A stretch of 10,452 nucleotides of DNA from Alphaproteobacteria bacterium (GCA_018971405.1 JAGXAX010000027.1:1-10452); one strand, 5' to 3'. Positions 1-5,896 are shown, numbered from the stretch's first letter. The notes: generated by a model not told the origin, from the sequence alone. Numbers and translations are program-made.

Positions 1-57
1 AACGATAAAAAACCCGCGCCGCGCCGGCGCCGCAAAGGCCCGCAAAAAGGATTATAG
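1..57 (+). CDS. 3' end of an upstream gene, probably a third histidine phosphatase paralog (partial)
   Basis: Read in the frame that ends at the TAG at 55-57, the first 57 bases encode NDKKPAPRRRRKGPQKGL followed by the stop. This resembles the tails of the two downstream phosphatases, which end in NKNGKPAQKRNGL and NQDAKPAQKRKNGQGPAI: each has an Asn-rich lead, then KPA, then a basic run, and two of the three end in GL. The stop lies three bases before the next ATG, and the DNA around it (ggattatagaagatg) nearly repeats the next gene junction (ggattataagatg). I infer that the window cuts off a third tandem copy of the same family. Only 18 codons are visible and no catalytic residue can be checked, so an unrelated gene with a basic tail remains possible. 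Confidence 0.45.
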   Translation, partial: NDKKPAPRRRRKGPQKGL

Positions 58-60
58 AAG

Positions 61-744
61 ATGAAAAAAGGAAAAACGCGGGCGACGCTCGTCATCCTGC
101 GCCACGGCCAGACGCCCTATAACGCCGCCAACCTGATGACGGGACGGCGCGACGTGCCGCTGACGCCGAAGGGCGAGGCGCAGGCGGCCGCGGTGGGCGC
201 GCTGATCAGGGACATGCCGATCGACAAGGTGTACAGTTCCTCCTTGAGCCGCGCCTTCAATACGGCGGCGCTGGCGCTGCAGGCGGCGGGGAAAAACCTG
301 CCGGTCGAGAAGCGCGACGAGATCGTCGAGGCCGACAACGGCGATTTCACCGGCCGCAACCACAAGACCGATCCGGAAATCATCGCCTTTGGCCGCATCT
401 ACGGCAAGCGGATGCCGGGCGGCGAGAGCGACAAGGACGTGGTGGCGCGCGTGCGCGCGTTTTACGAGGCCGAAGTGCTGCCGCGGCTGCTGCGCGGCGA
501 GAACGTGATGATCGTGGCGCATTCCGGCGTGCTGCGCGCGTTCGACATCGTGCTCGGCATCGATCCCGAACCGGCGGACGGGGAGCCGCGCAACAGCACG
601 CGCCGCGTGCCGAACGCCGCGCCCGCCGTTTACGACTATGAAGACGGCGCGATGAAGGGCTTCCGCTACGTCGAAAATCCGAAGGCCCTGCCGCATGCCG
701 CCAACAAAAACGGAAAACCGGCGCAAAAGCGCAACGGATTATAA
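61..744 (+). CDS. Histidine phosphatase, 2,3-bisphosphoglycerate-dependent phosphoglycerate mutase-like (first copy)
   Basis: A 227-residue member of the histidine phosphatase superfamily, closest in style to GpmA-type phosphoglycerate mutases. The phosphate-accepting histidine is H15 in LRHGQT. It is followed by the NLMTGRRDVPLTPKGEAQA block that parallels the GpmA NLFTGWRD..LTEQG block, by LSRAFNT with R64, by the acid/base glutamate at about E90 in IVEADNGDFTG, by PGGES, and by the second histidine H154 in IVAHSGVLRAF. The canonical AHGNSLRA is therefore altered around H154. Classical GpmA also has a WRR pair that contacts the substrate; here the matching stretch reads GRIYGK. Mutase activity is uncertain and a phosphatase role is equally possible. 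The last 13 residues form a basic tail shared with the next gene. ATG 61 follows a purine-rich aaaaagga. There is no signal peptide or membrane segment, so the protein is probably cytoplasmic. Confidence 0.85.
   Translation: MKKGKTRATLVILRHGQTPYNAANLMTGRRDVPLTPKGEAQAAAVGALIRDMPIDKVYSSSLSRAFNTAALALQAAGKNLPVEKRDEIVEADNGDFTGRNHKTDPEIIAFGRIYGKRMPGGESDKDVVARVRAFYEAEVLPRLLRGENVMIVAHSGVLRAFDIVLGIDPEPADGEPRNSTRRVPNAAPAVYDYEDGAMKGFRYVENPKALPHAANKNGKPAQKRNGL
714..734 (+). repeat. 21-base exact direct repeat, copy 1 (end of first phosphatase gene)
   Basis: The stretch encoding KPAQKR near the end of the first phosphatase gene is identical over 21 bases to positions 1384-1404 in the second gene. The catalytic parts of the genes share only shorter identical runs, for example 17 bases at 244-260 and 917-933. 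The tail is therefore among the best-conserved parts at DNA level. Confidence 0.8.
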
Positions 745-745
745 G

Positions 746-1429
746 ATGACGGACGCCAAACTCGTCATTCTCCGCCACGGCCAGACGGACTACAACGCGA
801 AGCACCTGATGACGGGGCAGCGCGACATCCCCCTCAACAAGACCGGCGAGGCGCAGGCGCGGCAGGCGGGCGGCCTTGTCCGCGACATCCGCTTCGACAA
901 GGTCTACAGTTCCACTTTGAGCCGCGCCTTCAACACCGCGGCCCTCGTGCTGGAGTCCTCCGGCACGCAGAAGCACCTGCAGGACGGCGACAGCGGCTTT
1001 CGCATCGAGCGGCGCGCGGAAATCATCGAGATGGACAACGGCGACTATACCGGACGCTGCAAGGACGATCCGGACGTGGCGGCGCTGATCCTCAAGTCCG
1101 ACCACGTGCCGTGGCCGGGTGGCGAGAGCGTGGACGATGTCGTCGCGCGCGTGCGGAAATTCTACGAGGCCGAACTGCTGCCGCGCCTTGAAAAGGGCGA
1201 GAACGTGATGGTCGTCGCGCACAACGTCGTGCTGCGGGCGTTTGAAATCGTGCTGGGCGCGGAGACGCCGGGCGTGAAGCGGAAAATCCCCAACGCCGCC
1301 CCCGCGGTTTTCGAATACGCAGACGGCGCGCTGAAAAGATTTTACTATCCCGAAGCGCCGCAGACCCCGGCGAATCAGGACGCAAAACCGGCGCAAAAGC
1401 GCAAAAACGGCCAAGGCCCGGCAATATAA
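746..1429 (+). CDS. Histidine phosphatase, 2,3-bisphosphoglycerate-dependent phosphoglycerate mutase-like (second copy)
   Basis: A 227-residue paralog of the preceding gene, starting one base after its stop, so the two are co-transcribed. I chose ATG 746 over the upstream in-frame ATG 695 because it places LVILRHGQT at the same distance from the N-terminus as in the first copy and avoids a 50-base overlap. Catalytic residues are in place: H11 in LRHGQT, the arginine of LSRAFNT, about E95 in IIEMDNGDYTG, PGGES, and H159 in VVAHNVVLRAF. The substrate-binding WRR region of GpmA is replaced by an unrelated ILKSDHVPW stretch. A short insertion (about residues 69-80, HLQDGDSGFRI) precedes the glutamate. 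The tail NQDAKPAQKRKNGQGPAI matches the first copy's tail, including at the DNA level. Side-by-side retention of two full-length copies with different substrate loops suggests they act on different substrates. This is inference. Confidence 0.85.
   Translation: MTDAKLVILRHGQTDYNAKHLMTGQRDIPLNKTGEAQARQAGGLVRDIRFDKVYSSTLSRAFNTAALVLESSGTQKHLQDGDSGFRIERRAEIIEMDNGDYTGRCKDDPDVAALILKSDHVPWPGGESVDDVVARVRKFYEAELLPRLEKGENVMVVAHNVVLRAFEIVLGAETPGVKRKIPNAAPAVFEYADGALKRFYYPEAPQTPANQDAKPAQKRKNGQGPAI
1384..1404 (+). repeat. 21-base exact direct repeat, copy 2 (end of second phosphatase gene)
   Basis: This is the partner of 714-734. It encodes the same KPAQKR tail and is followed by diverged sequence ending in the TAA at 1427-1429. 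Confidence 0.8.
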
Positions 1430-1443
1430 AAGAAATACGCATG

Positions 1444-1478
1444 GAAACGCCGTGAAACACGCTGAAACGGCGTGAAAC
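1444..1478 (+). repeat. Four short tandem units of gaaac with an exact 10-base period
   Basis: The pentamer gaaac occurs at 1444, 1454, 1464 and 1474, each time within a near-repeat of the form gtgaaacgcg. The units also form alternative small stems: acgccg (1447-1452) pairs with cggcgt (1468-1473), or cacgc (1458-1462) with gcgtg (1470-1474). T-rich runs follow at 1491-1495 and 1501-1506, so a weak terminator role is conceivable. Confidence 0.6.
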
Positions 1479-1544
1479 GCGCGCGCACGGTTTTTAAAAT
1501 TTTTTCGCCGCCGATTGCTTTTTCTTTTCAAAGCGAAAGCAAAA

Positions 1545-1572
1545 CGCGCATGCGCGCGGAAAAACATTTCCG
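1545..1572. repeat. 12-base palindrome followed directly by a perfect 6-bp hairpin
   Basis: Positions 1545-1556 read cgcgcatgcgcg, a perfect palindrome. Immediately after it, cggaaa (1557-1562) and tttccg (1567-1572) form a perfect stem around the loop aaca. Just upstream, ttgcttt (1515-1521) and aaagcaa (1536-1542) form another inverted repeat. The function is unknown; no T-run follows these elements. Confidence 0.6.
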
Positions 1573-1601
1573 TTGACGCGCGGGATCATCTTTGGTTGAA
1601 T
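1573..1601 (+). promoter_or_regulatory. Weak sigma-70-like promoter match
   Basis: ttgacg at 1573-1578 is separated by 17 bases from ttgaat at 1596-1601 (5/6 and 4/6 to consensus). A start near 1608 would fall directly at the terminator hairpin, so any transcript would be only about 30 bases. It may be a chance match. Confidence 0.2.
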
Positions 1602-1607
1602 GTATTT

Positions 1608-1639
1608 AAGCTCGCGAAGTATGTCTCGCGGGCTTTTTT
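1608..1639 (+). terminator. Rho-independent terminator downstream of the phosphatase genes
   Basis: aagctcgcga (1608-1617) pairs with tcgcgggctt (1626-1635) in a 10-bp stem with one G-T pair and an 8-base loop. A run of six T residues at 1634-1639 overlaps the foot of the stem. The T-run is on the + strand side, so it terminates transcription arriving from the phosphatase genes. It overlaps the folA stop codon (1638-1640) coming from the other strand; no comparable T-run follows the stem in the folA direction. Confidence 0.8.
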
Positions 1640-2162
1640 ATTTGCGGCGGTCGAACACGCGGATGGTGTAGTCGGCGCTTTCGCCCGCCTGGGCCTTGTG
1701 GAATTCGGATTTTGTTTCCGTCCAGCCGGCGCGGTCGAAGGCGGGGAAATGCGCGTCGCCTTCGGGGTTCGCATGGATTTCGGTGAGATAGAGGCGCGCG
1801 GCGAGCGGCAGGCCGAGCCTGTAGATTTCCGCGCCGCCGCCGATCATGATTTCGTCCGCGCCGGTTTCCGCGGCGATGCCGCGCGCGCGGTCGATCGCCT
1901 CCTCCAGCGTGTGGACGAGGATAGCGCCTTTTGCCGCGTAGTTTTTGTTGCGGGTGATGACGATGTCGGGGCTGTGCGTGAAAGGCTTGCCGCCGTGGGC
2001 TTCAAACGTCAGGCGGCCTTCGATGACAGGCTTGCCTTTGGAGGTGTCGAGGAAATATTGCCACTCGCTTTTGATCTTCCACGGCAGCTTGTTGTCCCTG
2101 CCGATCACGCCGTTTTCGGCGGCGGCGGCGATCATGCAGATTTTCGGTCCTTTCGCGCTCAT
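1638..2162 (-). CDS. folA: Dihydrofolate reductase
   Basis: A 174-residue dihydrofolate reductase, which uses NADPH to reduce dihydrofolate to tetrahydrofolate in the cytoplasm. The N-terminal strand and [11 protein letters not shown] loop (about residues 18-28), [12 protein letters not shown] (43-54), the NADPH-binding [10 protein letters not shown] (105-114), LYLTEI (124-129) and EGDAHFP (134-140) align in order with E. coli FolA, and the length is only slightly greater. Some features are odd: the proton-donor position is Glu (E33) instead of the usual bacterial Asp; the common VIMGR is VIEGR; and the arginine that grips the folate carboxylate (E. coli R57) appears to be missing, with [11 protein letters not shown] in that place. 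The ATG overlaps the thyA stop by four bases (ATGA), so translation is probably coupled. This partnership suits the family, because ThyA produces the dihydrofolate that FolA recycles. Confidence 0.93.
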   Translation of the reverse strand: MSAKGPKICMIAAAAENGVIGRDNKLPWKIKSEWQYFLDTSKGKPVIEGRLTFEAHGGKPFTHSPDIVITRNKNYAAKGAILVHTLEEAIDRARGIAAETGADEIMIGGGAEIYRLGLPLAARLYLTEIHANPEGDAHFPAFDRAGWTETKSEFHKAQAGESADYTIRVFDRRK

Positions 2163-2953
2163 ACCGCGACCTTGCCCTTGATCGTCTCGTGATGCCGGTA
2201 GTTGACGAGTTCAAAGTCTTCGTATTTGAAGGAGAAGATGTCTTTCACGGCAGGGTTGATCTTCATCTGCGGCAGGGGATAGGGTTCGCGCTCCAGCTGC
2301 AGCTTCACCTGCGGCAGGTGGTTGGTATAGATGTGTACGTCGCCGAAACTATGGATGAATTCGCCCGGCTGCAACCCTGTCACCTGGGCGATCATCAGCG
2401 TGAGCAAAGCATAAGAGGCGATATTGAACGGCACGCCGAGGAAGACGTCAGCCGAGCGCTGGTAAAGCTGGCAGGAGAGCTTGCCCTCCGTCACCGCGAA
2501 CTGGAACAGGCAGTGGCAGGGCGCGAGCGCCATCTCGGGGATGTCGGCGGGATTCCATGCCGAGACGATCAGGCGGCGGCTGTCGGGGTTCTTTTTGATC
2601 TCGTCCACCACCAGCTTGATCTGGTCGACGGTTCCGCCGTTCTTGGCCGTCCACGAGCGCCACTGGTGGCCGTAGACGGGGCCGAGGTCGCCGTTTTCGT
2701 CCGCCCATTCGTCCCAGATGGAGACTCTGTTTTCCTTGAGGTACTTGATGTTGGTGTCGCCCTGCAAAAACCACAGCAGCTCGTGGATGATCGAGTGGAG
2801 ATGCACCTTCTTGGTGGTGACGAGGGGGAAGCCTTCGCTCAAGTCATAGCGGTTCTGGTAGCCGAAGGCGGCGATGGTATCGACGCCGGTGCGGTTGTGC
2901 TTTTTGATGCCCGTGTCGAGCACGTGGCGCATCAGGTCGAGATATTGCCGCAT
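2159..2953 (-). CDS. thyA: Thymidylate synthase
   Basis: A 264-residue thymidylate synthase, the same length as the E. coli enzyme. It converts dUMP and methylene-tetrahydrofolate to dTMP and dihydrofolate. Key residues sit at the E. coli positions: R21 in NRTGVDT, W80 in SIWDEW, the phosphate-binding R126-R127 pair in DSRRLIV, the nucleophile C146 in [11 protein letters not shown]169 in [14 protein letters not shown]177, and H207/Y209 in DVHIYTNH. The protein ends in IKGKVAV, close to the classical IKAPVAI end. The ATG at 2951-2953 is preceded by a strong ribosome-binding site (aaggggga). The gene leads a two-gene operon with folA and is divergent from the metallopeptidase gene; the 140-base space between them should hold promoters for both. 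I could not find a convincing -35/-10 pair for this gene. Confidence 0.98.
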   Translation of the reverse strand: MRQYLDLMRHVLDTGIKKHNRTGVDTIAAFGYQNRYDLSEGFPLVTTKKVHLHSIIHELLWFLQGDTNIKYLKENRVSIWDEWADENGDLGPVYGHQWRSWTAKNGGTVDQIKLVVDEIKKNPDSRRLIVSAWNPADIPEMALAPCHCLFQFAVTEGKLSCQLYQRSADVFLGVPFNIASYALLTLMIAQVTGLQPGEFIHSFGDVHIYTNHLPQVKLQLEREPYPLPQMKINPAVKDIFSFKYEDFELVNYRHHETIKGKVAV

Positions 2954-3029
2954 CGAATCCCCCTTGGTGAATGTATAGGCTCAAAATGGCATAAAATCCC
3001 ATAATTTTCAATCTACTAGATATATATTA

Positions 3030-3059
3030 TTGACATAATTATAAATGTATAATTATTAT
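3030..3059 (+). promoter_or_regulatory. Sigma-70-type promoter of the metallopeptidase gene
   Basis: A perfect ttgaca at 3030-3035 is followed after 18 bases by tattat at 3054-3059 (5/6 to consensus), in a strongly AT-rich stretch (3001-3075) that contrasts with the GC-rich surroundings. A start near 3066 would leave a leader of about 28 bases. An exact tataat at 3048-3053 is also present but lies only 12 bases from the -35. Confidence 0.55.
3035..3056. promoter_or_regulatory. Inverted repeat between -35 and -10, possible operator
   Basis: ataattata (3035-3043) and tataattat (3048-3056) form a perfect 9-bp dyad around aatg. It spans the spacer of the predicted promoter, where a dimeric repressor would block RNA polymerase. 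AT-only dyads arise easily by chance, so this is tentative. Confidence 0.35.
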
Positions 3060-3093
3060 ATATGAAAATAAATAAGAACACGGAGAGCCGCTT

Positions 3094-4062
3094 ATGGCCG
3101 CACAGCAGATATACAAGCGGAAAGTCGACTGGGATCAGGCAGCGTTTCGCAAAATGCGCGCTACATGGTCGCCGGAACGCAAGGCCGAAGACAGAAAAAT
3201 TCTCAGAAGAGTGTTCAACAAGGCGGCTGCGTCTCCAACCCTTGCTGCGGAAATGAAATGGGCCAAGGCTCACGGCATCAAATTTTTCATCGACCGCACG
3301 GCGGTCAACTGCGGCGGTTATTATACGCTCAGCACTGGTGTCGTCGCGATCGGAGCGCGATACGCTTTTGACGACTCCGGGATGGAGGTGCTGGCGCATG
3401 AACTGCGTCACGCCTGGCAAGATTACCACGGGCTGATCGCCTGCCATGGCAAGACGCCAAAATTCGGGAACTTCAGCACGTTTTTTATCAACAACGCCAT
3501 GATCGAGGCAGATGCCATGGCATATGGACAGAGAGTGAGGGATGAAATCAGGGCCGCATCGCTGAAAAAGAGAAATAACCCGGTTCCCGCGGGGCTGCAA
3601 ACATCCCTCGATAATGAAAACGCCGACCTTGGCAAAAAATTCCTGTCGTGGTTTGGGAATTCATTTTACACGCGGTTTTACGGAGATTTTTTCAGCAAGG
3701 CATATGGCAGAAAATGGGGACTGTACGAAGGCGAACTGCCCCTTCGCAATTTTGAACATCCGTTTGACCAAGATGTGCACAAGTCTGGCTTCGATACCAG
3801 CGACCGGCAGGATGTTTTGCGCCTCGGCGTAAATTTTTCCGGCACCAGAAATTATCTGGCGGACCTGCCGCCGGAGGTTTTGCCGAGACGCATCCTGAGT
3901 CCGTCACTGGCACGCACGTTCTGGGGCGCGGCGAACAACAATCAGCGGAAGCTGACGACGGCGCTTGAACGGGCGTATATGGAAGATATTTTCGCGCCCG
4001 AACGGGTCAATGGCAGGCTGAAGGCAACGCGTAGCGCGTTGCCGCGCCATCCGTGGCCGTAA
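3094..4062 (+). CDS. Putative zinc metallopeptidase (HELRH motif, DUF6782-like)
   Basis: A 322-residue protein with an HExxH zinc motif in LAHELRHAWQDYHG (H102, E103, H106) and a glutamate-containing IEADAMAYGQ (E139) about 33 residues later. This is the arrangement expected of gluzincin-type metallopeptidases, with E139 the likely third metal ligand. Before the motif, INCGGYYTLSTGVVAIGARY-like sequence (about residues 70-90) would form the sheet edge next to the active-site helix. I associate this pattern, with moderate confidence, with the putative metallopeptidase family DUF6782 of alphaproteobacteria. The substrate is unknown. The rest (150-322) is rich in aromatic and charged residues with no motif I recognise. 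There is no signal peptide or membrane segment, so it is probably cytoplasmic or exported in a non-classical way. ATG 3094 has ggagag six bases upstream. Base composition is visibly less GC-rich than in the neighbours, which hints at acquisition. It stands alone between thyA-folA and fliIJ. Confidence 0.75.
   Translation: MAAQQIYKRKVDWDQAAFRKMRATWSPERKAEDRKILRRVFNKAAASPTLAAEMKWAKAHGIKFFIDRTAVNCGGYYTLSTGVVAIGARYAFDDSGMEVLAHELRHAWQDYHGLIACHGKTPKFGNFSTFFINNAMIEADAMAYGQRVRDEIRAASLKKRNNPVPAGLQTSLDNENADLGKKFLSWFGNSFYTRFYGDFFSKAYGRKWGLYEGELPLRNFEHPFDQDVHKSGFDTSDRQDVLRLGVNFSGTRNYLADLPPEVLPRRILSPSLARTFWGAANNNQRKLTTALERAYMEDIFAPERVNGRLKATRSALPRHPWP
4023..4043. repeat. Perfect 9-bp hairpin inside the metallopeptidase C-terminal codons
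   Basis: ggcaacgcg (4023-4031) and cgcgttgcc (4035-4043) are perfect reverse complements around a three-base loop, tag. The hairpin encodes residues within KATRSALP, just 19 bases before the end of the gene, beyond the recognisable peptidase core. No T-run follows, so it is not a standard terminator. It looks like a small dispersed palindromic element, but only one copy is visible here. Confidence 0.55.
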
Positions 4063-4133
4063 TCCCCTCAACATAATACGCTGCTATCCTTTCGCCGCGT
4101 TTCATTATATACTGGAAAGCGGGGGTGGTTTTC

Positions 4134-5474
4134 ATGGCAGGGCAACGTTTCATCGAGAGTCTGGCAACGCGCATCGGCGGCCTGGCGGATTACGAGCTTT
4201 TCGGGCGCGTGACGAAAATTCTGGGTTTGCTGGTCGAGGTCGGCGGGGTGGAGCGGGAGCTTTCCATCGGCGACCGCTGCGTCCTCACGCCCAAGGGGGC
4301 GGAATCCGTGCCGTGCGAAGTGGTGGGATTTCGCGAAGGCCGCGCGCTGGTGATGCCGTTCAAGACGCTCGACCGCGTGGGGCTCGGCTGCCGCGTCGAA
4401 GTGGCGGCGTCACAGGCCGCGGTGTTTCCGGATGCGTCGTGGCTCGGCCGCGTGGTGAACGCGATGGGCGAGCCGATCGACGGCAAGGGGCCGCTGCTGC
4501 CCGGCAGCACGGCGATGCCGCTGCGCAGCCCGCCGCCTGCCGCGCATGATCGCAAGCGCCTTGGCGACAAGCTCGATTTGGGTGTCCGCGCAATTAACAG
4601 TTTTTTGTCCACCTGCCGCGGGCAGCGGATGGGGATTTTCGCGGGCTCGGGCGTCGGCAAGTCGGTGATGATGTCGATGCTGGCGCGCTATACCGCGGCG
4701 GACGTGAGCGTGATCGGCCTGATCGGCGAGCGCGGCCGCGAAGTGAAGGAATTCATCGAGGAGGACCTCGGCCCCGAAGGGCTGAAGCGCAGCGTGGTGA
4801 TCGTCTCGACCGGCGACGAGGCGCCGCTGATGCGCCGTCAGGGCGCGTACCTGACGCTGGCGGTTTCCGAGTACTTCCGCAATCAGGGCAAGCAGGTCTT
4901 GTGCATGATGGACAGCGTGACGCGCTTCGCCATGGCGCAGCGCGAGATCGGCCTTTCCGCGGGCGAGCCGCCGACGAGCAAAGGATACCCGCCGACGACG
5001 TTTTCTGAGCTGGCGAAGCTGCTGGAGCGCGCGGGGCCGGGGACGAAAAACAGCGGCGACATCACGGCGTTCTTCTCCGTGCTGGTGGAGGGCGACGACC
5101 ACAACGAGCCTATCGCCGACGCGGTGCGCGGCATCATCGACGGCCACGTGGTGCTGGAACGTGCCATCGCCGACCGCGGGCGCTATCCGGCGATCAACAT
5201 TTTGCGCAGCATTTCGCGCTCCATGCCGCGGTGTCTTAACGCCCAGCAGGCGGATCTCGTGCGTCAGGGGCGCGAGATCATGTCGACTTATGAGGACATG
5301 GCGGAACTGATCCGCCTCGGCGCGTACCGTAAGGGTTCCGACCCGAAGGTGGACGAGGCGATCAGGATCTATCCCGAGCTCGACAAGTTCCTCGCCCAGA
5401 AGCCAAATGAAAAAACGTCATTGGACGAAGGCTACAACAGGCTGGCGCAGGTGCTGGGCGCGAAAAAACAATAA
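4134..5474 (+). CDS. fliI: Flagellum-specific ATP synthase (type III export ATPase)
   Basis: A 446-residue ATPase of the flagellar type III export apparatus. It works at the cytoplasmic base of the basal body, where it unfolds or releases export substrates. Domains in order: an N-terminal beta-barrel (about 20-95, GRVTKILGLLVEVGG), a linker with LGRVVNAMGEPIDGKGP (104-120), then the F1-beta-like ATPase core with Walker A GSGVGKS (171-177), the catalytic glutamate region GLIGERGREVKEF (195-207), Walker B VLCMMD (255-260) and the export-ATPase signature SAGEPPTSKGYPPTTFSEL (275-293). Length is normal for FliI. ATG 4134 is preferred to the in-frame GTG 4125 because the gggggtgg sequence at 4121-4128 is a ribosome-binding site at proper distance from the ATG and would be partly consumed by the GTG start. 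The stop overlaps the fliJ start by one base. I found no solid promoter in the 71-base gap upstream. Confidence 0.96.
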   Translation: MAGQRFIESLATRIGGLADYELFGRVTKILGLLVEVGGVERELSIGDRCVLTPKGAESVPCEVVGFREGRALVMPFKTLDRVGLGCRVEVAASQAAVFPDASWLGRVVNAMGEPIDGKGPLLPGSTAMPLRSPPPAAHDRKRLGDKLDLGVRAINSFLSTCRGQRMGIFAGSGVGKSVMMSMLARYTAADVSVIGLIGERGREVKEFIEEDLGPEGLKRSVVIVSTGDEAPLMRRQGAYLTLAVSEYFRNQGKQVLCMMDSVTRFAMAQREIGLSAGEPPTSKGYPPTTFSELAKLLERAGPGTKNSGDITAFFSVLVEGDDHNEPIADAVRGIIDGHVVLERAIADRGRYPAINILRSISRSMPRCLNAQQADLVRQGREIMSTYEDMAELIRLGAYRKGSDPKVDEAIRIYPELDKFLAQKPNEKTSLDEGYNRLAQVLGAKKQ

Positions 5475-5893
5475 TGGCCGACCTTTCGACATTGATCCGC
5501 CTGCACAAGCACGAGCTTGACGAGAAGCGTCAGGCGCTCGCCGCCCTCTATGCCGCGGCGGCGGAGCTGGAGCGCAGGCGGCGCGAGCTTGACCGCAGCT
5601 TCGAGCGCGAAAAGGAAATGGCGCTGGGCAGCGGCGACGTCAACTACACTTTCGCGGGCTACGCGCAGAAGGTCAGGCAGCAGCAGGCGGAGACGGACGC
5701 GCAGAAGGCCGCGCTCGAACGGCAGATCGAGGCCGCAAAGGACAGCATGATGGAGACCTTCAGCGAGCTTAAAAAATACGAGATGACGCAGGCCGAGCGC
5801 GACCGCCTCGAAGCCGAGGAACGCGCGCTGAAAGAAACCAGGGAACTCGACGAGATCGGCCTTGAGAGTTTTAGGCGCAAGGAGCGGGAGTAA
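5474..5893 (+). CDS. fliJ: Flagellar export protein FliJ
   Basis: A 139-residue, highly charged, almost entirely helical protein. Heptad-like Leu/Ala spacing with Glu, Arg, Lys and Gln runs through nearly its whole length, as expected for the antiparallel coiled coil of FliJ. In the flagellar export machine, FliJ inserts into the FliI hexamer like a stalk and connects it to the FlhA export gate. FliJ sequences diverge strongly, so the assignment rests on size, coiled-coil character and position directly behind fliI. TAATG joins the two genes (stop and start share one base), so translation is coupled. The gene ends in FRRKERE, three bases before the stop codon of the convergent motB, leaving no room for a terminator. 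Confidence 0.85.
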   Translation: MADLSTLIRLHKHELDEKRQALAALYAAAAELERRRRELDRSFEREKEMALGSGDVNYTFAGYAQKVRQQQAETDAQKAALERQIEAAKDSMMETFSELKKYEMTQAERDRLEAEERALKETRELDEIGLESFRRKERE

Positions 5894-5896
5894 TCC

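Noticed and set aside
52..726. Long open frame on the - strand opposite the first phosphatase, with similar ones opposite the other genes
   Set aside because: High GC content gives long mirror frames. Their products are Arg/His/Ala-rich without any recognisable motif, whereas the + strand frames carry complete catalytic motifs.
695..745. Upstream ATG extending the second phosphatase by 17 residues
   Set aside because: It would overlap the first gene by 50 bases, and the extra residues are an out-of-frame reading of the first gene's tail. ATG 746 matches the paralog's N-terminus.
1444..1478. CRISPR-like array from the regular gaaac repeats
   Set aside because: The repeats are 5 bases with 5-base gaps; there are no long repeats, unique spacers or cas genes.
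2972..2977. TATACA on the - strand as a -10 for thyA
   Set aside because: The match is 4/6 and the -35 region at normal spacing reads GGGATT, far from consensus.
3907..3922. Sigma-54-like sequence tggcacgcacgttct upstream of fliI
   Set aside because: The -24 half is perfect, but the invariant -12 GC is CT. It lies inside the metallopeptidase coding region more than 200 bases from fliI.
4108..4113. tatact as a -10 element for fliI
   Set aside because: No acceptable -35 sequence is found at 16-18 bases upstream and it is not an extended -10, so I did not list it as a promoter.
4125..4133. GTG start for fliI
   Set aside because: It adds only three residues and uses part of the gggggtgg ribosome-binding site that serves ATG 4134.
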